From assembly GCA_035236585.1 (NCBI GenBank), contig CP141133.1, forward strand, positions 46,331,729 through 46,395,728: a DNA stretch of 64,000 nt, in the 5' to 3' direction. The first letter of the stretch is position 1. Every line of letters begins with the position of its first letter. The notes beneath the pieces are model-generated. The model was not told the DNA's origin. It worked only from the letters and a program-made list of their open reading frames with translations, and searched no databases. Origin of the DNA: Warburgia ugandensis. Its lineage: Eukaryota; Streptophyta; Magnoliopsida; Canellales; Canellaceae. Below are positions 1 through 9,573 of the stretch, in pieces. Position numbers and translations under genes: made by a program.

Positions 1-163
1 ACCAATGGGTTGTTGTGTGACCTTGAGGTCATGGGTTCAAGGCGTGGAAATAGCTTCTTGCCAAATGCAAGGTAAGGTTGTGTACTTTAGGCCCTTGTGG
101 TCCGCCCCTTCCCCAGACCCCGCATAGGCGGGAGCTTCGTGCACTAGGGCTGCCCTTTAGACT
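1..163 (+). repeat. Au-type SINE, cut by the window edge
   Basis: This is a tRNA-derived plant SINE of the Au family. The B-box-like stretch (GGTTCAAG near 34-41) is followed by the family body: a GGTAAGGTTGTGTAC block, a TTGTGGTCCGCCCCTTCCCC block, and the conserved tail CATAGGCGGGAGCTTCGTGCAC followed by GGGCTGCCCTTT. The 5' end, with the A box, lies mostly off the window, so the target duplication cannot be checked. It sits in intron 1 of the dehydrogenase gene, in the orientation opposite to that gene. Confidence 0.85.
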
Positions 164-300
164 TTCTTTCCCTTCATTTTGAAGAAGGAAAGAAATAGAC
201 TTAGGTTAGTCAGAGTAAACCCACCCTCAAGAATATTAGGTTTCAATCAATTTACCCAATGCCATCTTCAATTAATTCCAATATTTAAGTATACAACAGA

Positions 301-487
301 AGGGGAGCCTTGGTGCAACGGAAAAGTTGTCATCGTGTGACCTTGAGGTCAAGGGTTCAAAGTGTAGAAACAGTCTCTAGCAAAAATACAAGGTAAGGCT
401 GTGTACTACAGGCCATTGTGGTCCGCCCCTTCTCCGGAACCCGCATATACGGGAGCTTCATGCACTGGGGCTGCCCTGCCCCTTTTG
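301..487 (+). repeat. Au SINE, full length, with target duplication
   Basis: A complete Au SINE: the 5' start GGGGAGCCTTGGTGCAAC includes the A box of the tRNA-like head, and GGTTCAAAG near 353-361 is the B box. The body and tail follow, ending in the GGGCTGCCCT block and a short T-rich end. It is flanked by a 9-bp direct repeat TATACAACA at 290-298 and 494-502, as expected for LINE-mediated insertion. Transcription would come from the internal RNA polymerase III promoter; the copy is diverged and probably silent. Confidence 0.9.
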
Positions 488-1996
488 TTTAATTATACAA
501 CACTTTAAAGAGAAAGTAACTTTCCCAAAACTAACTTACAACACACTAGTATCTACTAGTGATAACTTCCTATAACTGACACAGAATTGAATCATTTAAG
601 TAGCATTCTGAAGGATTGGCATATGGCACTGCAAGTAAGAAAGAACCCCGCAAATGTGCTTTCATATATAAGTGTAACATCTGCCCGTCCTCAAGGGCTA
701 AATTTTAAGGACTCTTTCAGCAAACATACCCAATTTGTGCCTCCACCACATCATCCAGCTCTATGTCTTTATCATCATATCACTCAGGCCAACATCCCTC
801 AATCACAATCAGCTTTTTAAAATACTGACCAGAATACAAAGTATTTTTGCAGTGAAAACATATATCCTTCTCCTCTCTCTCAGTTTTAATGGCATCATCT
901 TTTTGATGGGGAAAGATGGACAGCTATTGATTGACTCTTTGTTAGTTTCGCTCCAATGTCATCCACTTGATTAAACTGGTATGGGGATTGATCATGAGCT
1001 TCATAGAGTCATGCCAACACCTATCGTAAAGTCAAAGATGAAGATCTATGAGCATGTACATTAATTTTTTATCCTCTCCTTCAAGACAAAATAACTCGCT
1101 CGCTGATCATGTGTCAATTTCCCACTCTAGAAACTAGGTTCTCGAATTGGATCTGATAATCACTTGGAACATGTAGAAGCTTAATGAGATTTCCAAAGAA
1201 GTCCTGATAATGTGTAGTGCAATACCTTGAATGCAGTTTTATATGAGATCACATGATTTTTTGTATGAGATTCCCATTTCCCTTGGCCAGTCACAATAAT
1301 GATTTCAGACTGCTGCAAAGGATAATCACATATGATTCTTTAACTTTCTAGAATCTTTTTATGACCAAATCTAGCAGAACAAGGAATTAAAAAAAACCAG
1401 TTGATCTTGTACAAGATAGAACCATAAAGAAACTCAATTGGGATTTCAAGTGAATCAAATGAACTCAATGAATTATTAGCCACATAGCTGCATGTTCCAA
1501 ATATGAGTAGCAGTGAAAAAATTAGCAAGTGCATAACAATGCTCCTGCATCTCAGTCATTGACTATGGTGACATCCACAATTACTATTTTATCATATACA
1601 CATAATGTATGAAGTCGATTATACGGATGCCTGCCTAATGAGCTTAGTCTAACTTGTCTTGGACTCAGGCATAGATTTCAAGCAGAAAGGTAGTCAGGCT
1701 AGGCCTTGCATTGCTTGGTGAATGTAAGCACAGTCAACAAACCTTGCAAGCGAGCTCTACAAGCCCAATCTAATCTAGATCAGGTTTCTTCACCATTATG
1801 ACCAGCAAAAAATCAGACCAAATTCCCTTCTAGGAAAAAATAAAATAAAATAATTAAGACCAAATTGGACCAGGCCTTGGGACAGTCATGACATCACCTT
1901 CAACAGTTTACATTTCTTTCCACTCTAGTCCCTGGATGGTAGCTGCAATGCTCAAAATCTTAGACCTTGATGAGAAATCAGTCAAAGGGAATGGAG

Positions 1997-2093
1997 CCCA
2001 TTCAGGTGAGTCCATATTGTGGGGTCATTAAAAGGCCAGCCCCAGTGCACGAAGCTCCCACCCATTCAGGTGAGTTCATATTGTGGGGTCATT
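1997..2093 (-). repeat. Au SINE tail fragment between 33-bp direct repeats
   Basis: The central 31 bp (2030-2060) match the 3' tail of the Au SINE on the minus strand (the GGGAGCTTCGTGCACTGGGG block). It is bracketed by two 33-bp copies of a CCCATTCAGGTGAGT... sequence, 1997-2029 and 2061-2093, that differ at one base. The arrangement looks like an unusually long target duplication around an extremely truncated SINE, or a local duplication that captured the fragment. Confidence 0.7.
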
Positions 2094-2605
2094 GTATAGA
2101 AAAAAAATTCTACACACACAGTGAACATTAAAGGTAACCATCCTATAAGCAGTTCTAACAGTCTATCCTCAATTACATAGTTACCAATATGATTATGGGA
2201 ATAAATGTTGGAAGATATATTCAAAAGGAATTATTTGGGATTTATATATATATATGGAATGGATATCTGACAGAGTTTGCAAGTAATGGTGGAGAATTTG
2301 ATGAAATTGCATCAATACAGTAATTTGATATATGTGCGTGTTGCTCGCATGTATGAAAACTTTTGAATTATTCATGATTTTTCTAAGACCAAAAGGTTGA
2401 GAATTTTTGAAGTTTCGATTATTGGGAGATATAAGAAATACACTCTATTCGAACAAGGGAACATGCCTTACCAAACCTTTAATCTCACCTATCTTTTGTA
2501 TGCTTCTTGAACTTACATAGAACCACTTATCACTGCCTATTATTTTTTAACCACCATTTTTAATAACCATCATAATAATATATAGACTTTATTATCCTTA
2601 ATTGT

Positions 2606-3702
2606 GGTCTTTATTGACTTAGAAAAAGCTTATGATAAGGTCCCTAGAGAGTTAAGTATGATGGGTATTTGGCAAGAAAGGGATTTGATGGGAGTATTAT
2701 AAACATAATTAAGGATATTTGATAGGAGTATATAGACATAATTAAGGATATGTATAAGAGAGTTGTAATAAATATTTGGACTACAAGCGGAGAGACCAAT
2801 GATTTTCCCATCACTATGGGATTCCACCGAGGATTGGCATTGAACTCATACCTTCTCACTTTGCTATGGATAAGTTAACAAAACTTTTGCACGAGGAGAT
2901 TCAATGGTGCATGTTATTTGTAAATGATATATTTTTTATTGATAAGACAAGGGAGGACGTAAACACAAAGTTAAAGTTATAGAGATATGTTATCGAGTTT
3001 AAAGGATTTAAAATTAGCCGAACTAAGACAAAGTATATAGAATGCAATTTTAGTAAAGATAGGAATGAGAGTGAAGCATCAATAAAGATTGTTAACCAAG
3101 ATGTCCCCAAAAAGACCACTTTCAATACATGGAATCGATAAATCATGAGGGCTGAGAGATTGAAGGGGATGTTACCCAAACAATCCATGTGGAGTGCAAC
3201 AAATGGAGATATGCCTTTGAAGTTTTGTGTGATCCACGGGTGTCACTTAAACTGAAAGGAAATTCCATATGATGACTGTAAGGCCAGCCATGCTCTATGG
3301 AAAATAGTGTTGGACAGTTAAGGAACAACATTTATATAAGATGAGCGTAGCTGAAATGAGGATGCTGAAATGGATGAGTAGCAATACAAGAAAAGATAGA
3401 CTTAGAAATGACAAAGTTTGAGGAAACTTAGGAGTAACACCAATAGGTAACAAGATGAGGGAGGATAGGCTTAGATAGTTTGGAATAGAACCTGAAAACG
3501 GCATTAGTTAGAAGGAGTGAGTCAATTTAAGTCAAAAGCTCTAAAAGAGCAAGGTGAAGGACCAAAAGAAAGTGGATAGAAGTGGTGAGAAAAGATTTTA
3601 AAACTTTTGAACTAAATGAAGCCATAACACTTAATAAAGGGGAATGGAGGAACAATATTTGTATGACCGACCCTTAATTAGGAAAAGACCTAGATGATGA
3701 TA
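2606..3702 (+). mobile_element. RTE-clade LINE fragment, 5'-truncated
   Basis: This is the C-terminal half of the reverse transcriptase of a plant RTE-type LINE. It opens with the palm motif VFIDLEKAYDKVP, continues with PITMGFHRG and a WCMLFVNDI block in the position of the usual FADD catalytic motif, then SRTKTKYIECNF, and ends with the thumb-like segment rich in MRMLKW and RKDRLRN and a WIEVV...EWR tail. A short GATGATGAT tract near 3692-3702 is typical of RTE 3' ends. Upstream reverse transcriptase and endonuclease sequence is missing, as in ordinary 5'-truncated LINE copies. The reading frame is broken by several stops and frameshifts. It lies inside intron 1 of the host gene in antisense orientation. 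Confidence 0.85.
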
Positions 3703-4100
3703 TATCTACTAAACAAATCAAGCATAAATCGAAGCCAAAATCAATCAGATCTAACTGCCAAGTCACCATCACCAATAAAAAATACTATCATAACAATCTC
3801 CAATGACATTTCATCCAACTTCACCAGCTTGATATTACTCAATCCTTCCATATAATTCATTAAAAATTATCCCAAACCAGAGACAGAGTCACGCAACATA
3901 AGATGACTAGATCCGAACAATCATACGAGAAAATCAATAACCAGACCAATAGTCCTCTCTCTTCCTTATTCGTAATCAAAAGAAACAACTCTAAAGAAAA
4001 TTGAATGACAAAGTACTCTTTTAACTCAAGCAGACCACCTACCTGAAGAAATGCGTGAATGAGAAAAGAAATCTAAAACAATTACTCGTGCGTAAACCAT

Positions 4101-4106
4101 ACTTAC
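4101..4106 (-). other. Splice donor of exon 1 (GTAAGT)
   Basis: Reading on the minus strand, the exon ends ...AAACTG and the intron begins GTAAGT, a perfect plant donor. The open frame continues about 20 codons past it into sequence unrelated to any dehydrogenase, which supports splicing here. The intron is phase 1. Confidence 0.93.
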
Positions 4107-4632
4107 CAGTTTTAACAGAGGCGTCTGCCTGAGCGATGTTGCGAGCCATGGCTGTGAGCAAAGCAATCCCATGCTCAGCAGCAGCCACAGTATTAGCAGT
4201 AGGAGCATTCACAACAAGACACCCATGTTCAGTTGCAGCAGACAAATCAACGTTATCGATTCCAACGCCGGCACGGCCGACAACCTTCAATCGGCCTCCG
4301 GAAGATTCAAAAATCTCTCGAGTGACTTTTGTGCCACTCCTGACGATTAAGGCGTCGCATAGGGAGATCTTGGTACACAGTTCTTCTTGAGTGAGGTTGT
4401 AAGAGCAGTCTACGTTAGCGTACTCTTTCAAGAGATCGAGACCGGCCTCGCCGAGTTTCTCTGCGATGAGGACTGTGGGTTTGGCGTCCATGGCTAAGAC
4501 TACAAATGAGGAACCGCGGCGAGTTGGCATGCGGGAAGTGGTGAGGCCAAAGCGGGGGAGAGGTGAGAGACCCCGGGAGGTTTGGAGAGACGGGGTTGAT
4601 AGGAGGTTGGAAGAAGCCGCCGCCGCTGCCAT
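4107..4632 (-). CDS. PGDH: D-3-phosphoglycerate dehydrogenase, plastid, exon 1
   Basis: The enzyme oxidises 3-phosphoglycerate to 3-phosphohydroxypyruvate with NAD, the first step of the phosphorylated serine pathway, in plastids. Exon 1 encodes 175 complete codons plus one base. Residues 1 to about 47 form a transit peptide: Ala/Ser/Arg-rich, no acidic residues, with an RRGSS stretch near the end. From KPTVLIAEKLGEAGLDLLKE the mature N-terminal half follows, with LCDALIVRSGTKVT, the family signature VVGRAGVGIDNVDL, VVNAPTANTVAAAEH and LTAMARNIAQADASVKTG. The ATG at 4632 has a good plant context (AACC before it, G at +4) and is the first in frame. The exon ends at GTTAAAACTG followed by the donor GTAAGT, where family members continue with a KWxRxKYxG block. 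The NAD-binding, substrate and ACT-type regulatory parts lie outside the window. No break is seen, so the gene looks functional so far as visible. Which paralogue it is cannot be told. Confidence 0.95.
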
Positions 4633-5180
4633 GGTTTCTCGCTTACTGCTGCAGATTGGGGGGGTTGCTCTTCTCTGGTCCTGATGATCTTTGTGCTGTG
4701 TCTCTCTCTCTTTCTAGGTTCAGTGTTTTAATTATTAATGGTCTGATGATTGTCTGTTTCTCATATCCGGCATTTGGGCAAATCTAATTCGATTCTCTTT
4801 TTCTTCGTACTAGTAATCTAACGACATCGCGTTGAGACAAAGAAACTCTAATTATTTGAACGACCCTGTACAGACCCTCGGGAACAATGCGCTACGGATC
4901 CTAGCGCCGCTGAGCTTTTAGGTTCCACGTGAGGAGATGGATGTGTTACTCAAAAATAAAATAAAAAGGATGGTCCTGATCTTTTTGCCAGACTAAAAGC
5001 ATTGATGGGCGCCCATTCCATTCTGCAGAGAGGCAAATAGTGCTGCCATTTTTATTTAAAGGTTATTGTTATCCATACCTCTAAATTTCATTAAAACGAC
5101 TATAATGAAAAATACATAGACGATTGTAATCTTTTAACTATTATTAATAAAGAATGGTTAGGGATGCCTCTAAATTTACT
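4633..5180 (-). promoter_or_regulatory. Promoter and 5' UTR of the dehydrogenase gene
   Basis: The 550 bp upstream of the ATG retain many CpG dinucleotides (for example around 4815-4915), unlike the AT-rich, CpG-poor DNA on either side. That is typical of an unmethylated 5' region of an expressed gene. A GA-rich tract on the transcribed strand (4700-4716) lies in the presumed 5' UTR. No canonical TATAAA is seen within 300 bp; an AT-rich ATTAATAATTAAAA stretch (4727-4740) is the nearest candidate. The stretch beyond 5000 is AT-rich and unassigned. Confidence 0.55.
4926..4931. promoter_or_regulatory. G-box (CACGTG)
   Basis: A palindromic CACGTG in the context TTCCACGTGAGG lies about 295 bp upstream of the dehydrogenase ATG. 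This is the plant G-box bound by bZIP and bHLH factors. Location fits a proximal promoter element; function is inferred. Confidence 0.5.
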
Positions 5181-5189
5181 ATTAATAAT

Positions 5190-5970
5190 TCCAACAATAA
5201 GATGAATCAAATTCCACCCAAAGTTTGTGAATTCTTTTTTTGTGGGCATTATGAATTCTCATCATAGTAGCTCATGTTTGAGAATGTAGATATCATCGTG
5301 AGATCTCCATAGAAAAAGTTGAAATAAGGCTACCAACCAAGTCTCTAATAAGATCTCCAACAGAACCACCATTATCATTCAAAGAAACATCATCATTAAG
5401 TTTGAATTCACCTTCATCCAATTTCATCCAAAAGCAAGCATAGTATGCTTGACATATAGGAATAAGTTTATGTGCAAGAAATTAAAGATATTTCAACTTC
5501 TTTCATTATTAGTTTCCTTGATGTCAATGTGACAACTCCTCAAAACAATATCTTGAAGGATGATATCTAAAACAATCTTTTTGTGATGAGATTTACCTTC
5601 AAAGGTTCTTTATACTTTTATCTTGCCAAATGTAATAAATAGATGAACAAAAGGTACACATGTGTAATGAGGAAGAATCCAAGATCCTTTTTCAAAGGGG
5701 GATTATAAAGTTTTTTGACAAGACCTAAATCTTCAAAAAAAAGAAAAAGAAAAAGATTACTGATCTCAAATTGTATATGGACAGCTAAAGAAAGGGTGAT
5801 TAATTGTTTCTAACTCCTACTTGCATAATTGGCATATAGGATCAATATATTTCCCATCTTGAATAAACTATGAGGCATAAATAATTTTCTTGAGATGCTT
5901 GCCAATCTTTTAGAGAATGATGAGGAATATGCCCTTTCAATCATACAACATTCACCTAAAAACATCTATC
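5190..5970 (-). mobile_element. L1 LINE 3' fragment with zf-RVT and RNase H-like domains
   Basis: Translated on the minus strand with frame changes, 5790-5850 gives a zinc-binding reverse transcriptase-associated motif, ICQLCK followed by ELETINHPFFSCPY, the zf-RVT pattern found after the reverse transcriptase of plant L1 LINEs. Further downstream (about 5440-5290) FWMKLDEGEFKLNDDVS is followed by GGSVGDLIRDLVGSLISTFS, matching the start of the RNase H-like domain that many plant L1 elements carry at their C terminus. The reverse transcriptase itself is absent, so this is a 5'-truncated remnant. Several stops and frameshifts break it. Confidence 0.7.
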
Positions 5971-6485
5971 ATGATTTTTTTATTTTTTATTTTTGGGTAT
6001 TTTGAGATGCTAAAATTAGTGAGTGTTTGATAATCCTACTTATTCACAATTCTAACTGTGATCTTTGCAAGAGCTAACTCATTCATATTGTTTGGCTTCT
6101 CTGGATTACCAATGTACCAAATATCACTCAAATTGGATGCTGTAAAATTATGGAAAAGCACTAATGATGCTTTTAAGTAGGACTTTGAAAGATTTTTTCT
6201 TTTTTAATTGTAGCTTTGAAAGATCTAACCCCTAAATTATCTGCACACCAAAAATACTTAATTGAATGCTTGTAGTCTATGTTCTTTGTGCTTAAATCAT
6301 GACCATTGGTACTTAATTTAGAGTCATATATTCACATGATTATTTTATACGTAGGCTAAGCATTGGGAAAAACAAGATGAGCAACTTAGATCTAAGACAA
6401 ACGTAGTATCTGACATCATATGTTGACTTTAGCACTTAGTAATATTAGAACCCAAATTAAGGTTTTGGTGAGGTTAAAATGCCTC
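5971..6485. other. Unassigned AT-rich intergenic DNA
   Basis: I see no coding motif, RNA gene or recognised repeat here. The last seven bases (6479-6485) are one copy of the target duplication of the adjacent MITE. Confidence 0.5.
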
Positions 6486-6676
6486 CTAGGAAATGATAAA
6501 TTAAGGTTCTTTAACTGAACTTTAAGATGAGTCTCCCTCTCAACCCGGTGAATAGTTTAGTACATGTAACTGCTCAGAGGGAGTTAACCAAAGCATGTAG
6601 TTAAATAGGGCATGTGGCAGGTTGAGAGGAGATTCATTTTAAGATATGTTTAAAGAGTATTAGTTTATCACTTTCC
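6486..6676. mobile_element. MITE-like foldback element, 191 bp
   Basis: The ends form an imperfect inverted repeat of about 60 bp: the left arm (6486-6546) carries GGAAATGATAAATTAAGG, then CTTTAAGATGAGTCTCCCTC and TCAACC, and the right arm (6620-6676) carries the complement, GGTTGAGAGGAGATTCATTT to TAGTTTATCACTTTCC. A 7-bp direct repeat ATGCCTC lies at 6479-6485 and 6677-6683, immediately outside the arms, as a target duplication. No coding capacity. A 7-8 bp duplication would suit a hAT-type parent, but the terminal bases are too diverged to be sure. Confidence 0.65.
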
Positions 6677-6683
6677 ATGCCTC

Positions 6684-7439
6684 AAATATAATATGGTGTG
6701 GATGTGTGGTTTGAACTTGACAAGGTAGCTTGTAAGTGTGCATTCCTCCATAAAATTTTATAGAGGGCAAATACCATTACTTTTTGAGAACTTAAAATGT
6801 TTCTCCCACTTTATCCTTTAATGAAAACACGATGCATACACCAAGCATCTATTGCCACCTAAAATAAGAGGCTAATTGCAATGAATTCGAGGCTTGCACT
6901 ATATTATAAAGATGAGAAATAGTACCAAAGACCCACCCTTAGATGATGTGGCCCTTTCATCTTGTTAATGTATCTTAGATTAGCTAGATAAAAAATGCAT
7001 GATTGTTTGATGATTTGAGTTATACCATTTTAGATTTCTAAATCATGATCATTGTATTTTTTTAACTAAACAAACTAGTAGCTATAAGTATGAATTTTTG
7101 TAGGTGACCTAAGGAGGGAGAGGCCAAACAAGATTAATAGGTTAGATCATCCAAAAGTGAGGACCTGCATTTGTAGTTCTGCATCCATAGTACTTTAGGA
7201 TCATAATAGAGATTTTAAACTTTTGCCATTTGCATATTGGTGATATTAAATTATTTTTTTTTTTGCATTTCTGCATTATCGAGCACTTCACCGCATTAAT
7301 TCGAGTATGCTCGTTTTTGTGAAGTCCACACTGTGCCCGCATTTGGAGTGTTTACACCTTGTTTAGGTTCTTGCTAGCGAGTTCTTTCCTAATTCAAGAA
7401 CAGCTTACACCGGTAGTTGGTACTTAATAGTAGTTGAAT
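6684..7439. other. Unassigned AT-rich intergenic DNA
   Basis: Nothing recognised. The last 100-200 bases may already belong to the L1 that follows, whose 5' boundary is uncertain. Confidence 0.4.
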
Positions 7440-9269
7440 GTTTTACAAATCTGTATTGAGGTGCTGAAATAACAAATTTGGACCTTCCATTATACCTTGA
7501 GGAGATAATTAATTTTCTTTTCAAAGCTTCACACGGAGGAGACTGACATTAATCTTTCCATTAGCAACCTTGTTTTCTGTCAGATTGGAAAGGCTGAGAA
7601 ACTTTACTTGCAGCTAGCTTTTCATGAAGATAGATTGGCAAGCCCTCATGGCAACGAAAGGAGATGGAGCCGTGGAACCTTACGGATTTTACTATCACTT
7701 TCTTCCAGTGCTTTTGGCCGCTTATAAAAGATGACTTCGTAAAAAAATTTGCCCACATCTATATCGAAAAGAAAATCATGAAGTCTGTCCGGCTACCTTC
7801 CTTGCGCTGATTCCTAAATCGGAATGGGTGGAAACAATCATGGACTATTGCCCCATCAGACTCACAATGAGTGTGTATGGAATTATCTCCAAGGTGCTTG
7901 CCATTCGGATGAAAAAAGTTCTCTTCTCTTCGATCATTTTCAATCAATAATTTGCATAGCTTGATCAAAGAGAAATGCATGACGAGACACCCGTTGCTAC
8001 TGAAGCAATGCTTGATTCCTGGATCCGCGGTCATGATACCATCTCTTGCAAAATCGACCTGGCGAAAGCTTTTGATAGAGCTAGTTGGAGTGTTATTGAC
8101 TTGGTAATGGCTAATATAGACTTCCTTACTTCTTGGTGCCGGTGGATGCAGTTGTGTCTCTCTTCTGCCCATTTCTCAATCTTGGTGAATGGTTCTCCAC
8201 GAATAGCACCGGGCTATGACACAAGGCAACGCTTTTGCTCCTTTTCAGCCTTATAATGGAAATTCTTACTAAGCTTATTGCCTGAGCAGTGGAGACTGGG
8301 GCAATGAGGGGTATGCTTTTGATCACAGTCCTCCTCAGGTACCTCACCTTCAATTCAGGGAAGATATTTTACTCTTTGCTGGGCCAAATGAAAACCAATG
8401 ATCAACAATCATAATTCCTGTTAGATGTTTGAAGCCTTGTCCAAAGAGTTAGCCAAAGCAAAACGACGGTCATGAGTGTCAAAAATGATTCAAACTCGGC
8501 CTTTTGCAAGGGCACTGTATTGCTAACGAGCTCTTCCATTCAATTATCTTGGTATTCCCCTTGGAATTGGATAGCCCCTAACATTTGCATGGGACCTAAT
8601 GCTCCAAAGGATGGCCAACAGCTTGCTAACTTGAAAACAAAATTACTCTCATTCGCCGGCCGGATAACCTTAATCCCTTGCCAACCTCCCAATTTTTATG
8701 CTCTCTCTACCAATGCCCAACCAACATCATTCATAAAACGAGAGGGACTACCTGGACAGAAGAAAGATCCTACTCGTCAATTGGGCACATGTTTGTGGCC
8801 CAAAGAAACAGGGCGCTTGGCATTAAAAATCTGCCTACCTGAATGATGCCTTCATTGCGAAATAGCTATGGAGATAGCGTACCAAATCTAACCCACTATG
8901 GAATGCAGTTACCCAAGCTAGCTTTGGCAAGGGTAATGATGTTTGGGCCCCAATTGAATCATCCTCAAGGAGACAAGGCGTCTGGGAGAATATGCTTAAA
9001 CTCAAGGAGAAGTTTAACCAGCACGTCTTCTTTCGGATGAAAAATGAAGCCAAGATCCTGTTCTGTCATCATCCATGGTGCACTGAACAGCCACTAAAAA
9101 TACTTTTTCACGGAGCATTCTCTAAATTAACCCAAAGGGACGCACTCATTTTGGAGTGCACTACTCTCATAAACAACATGATAGATTGGAACCTGCTTTT
9201 CAGACGAATGTATGAGCATGATCTTCTTCAGAAGCTGCAATTCATTAACATCATCTCTCAGTTATTCAT

Positions 9270-9573
9270 TTTTAAGATTTATTATTTTTACTTGTTTAAG
9301 TTACTTGTTTAAGTTTGAAATTCTTATCCTTAGAAGTTTGTTGGTTTGTCCTGGTCTTTAAGGATTTATTTATTGGAAAGATAGTAGTTTGAGTGGGTTT
9401 GAAAGTTGGTTTTATTGTTCTGTTTGTAGGAATTAGTGAGTAAGATTTGTTTGTTATTTTTCTACTATTGTAATGCCTATTTGTAGTCTTTTATCAATTA
9501 ACAGACTAGAATACTTCATGTTTTACTCTTCAATTTGTTATCTTGTCTTCTATTATTCCTCTAATTTGTATCA
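9270..9573 (+). repeat. 5' LTR of the copia element
   Basis: Aligns with the 3' LTR from ...TTAAGATTTATTATTTTT to ...TTTGTATCA. It is followed at once by TGGTATTAGTGCC (9575-9587), a primer-binding site of the initiator tRNA-Met type. Confidence 0.9.

Larger units (their letters stand above)
1..4106 (-). other. Intron 1 (partial) of the phosphoglycerate dehydrogenase gene
   Basis: Everything from the splice donor at 4106 to the left edge is taken as the first intron, because I could not find the next conserved coding block (the NAD-binding segment with its GxGxxG loop) on the minus strand. The intron is therefore at least 4.1 kb. It contains Au SINE sequence at 1-163, 301-487 and 2030-2060 and an RTE LINE fragment at 2606-3702. 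The stretches 488-1996, 2094-2605 and 3703-4100 are AT-rich with no feature I can recognise; the short open frames there have no coding character. Confidence 0.75.

Noticed and set aside
1-4100. Exon 2 of the dehydrogenase within the window
   Set aside because: No minus-strand stretch encodes the expected NAD-binding segment; the space is filled by SINE, LINE and unassigned AT-rich DNA.
4136-4787. Plus-strand open frames opposite the dehydrogenase exon
   Set aside because: They are shadows of the GC-rich exon on the other strand; the minus-strand frame has clear family motifs and a splice donor.
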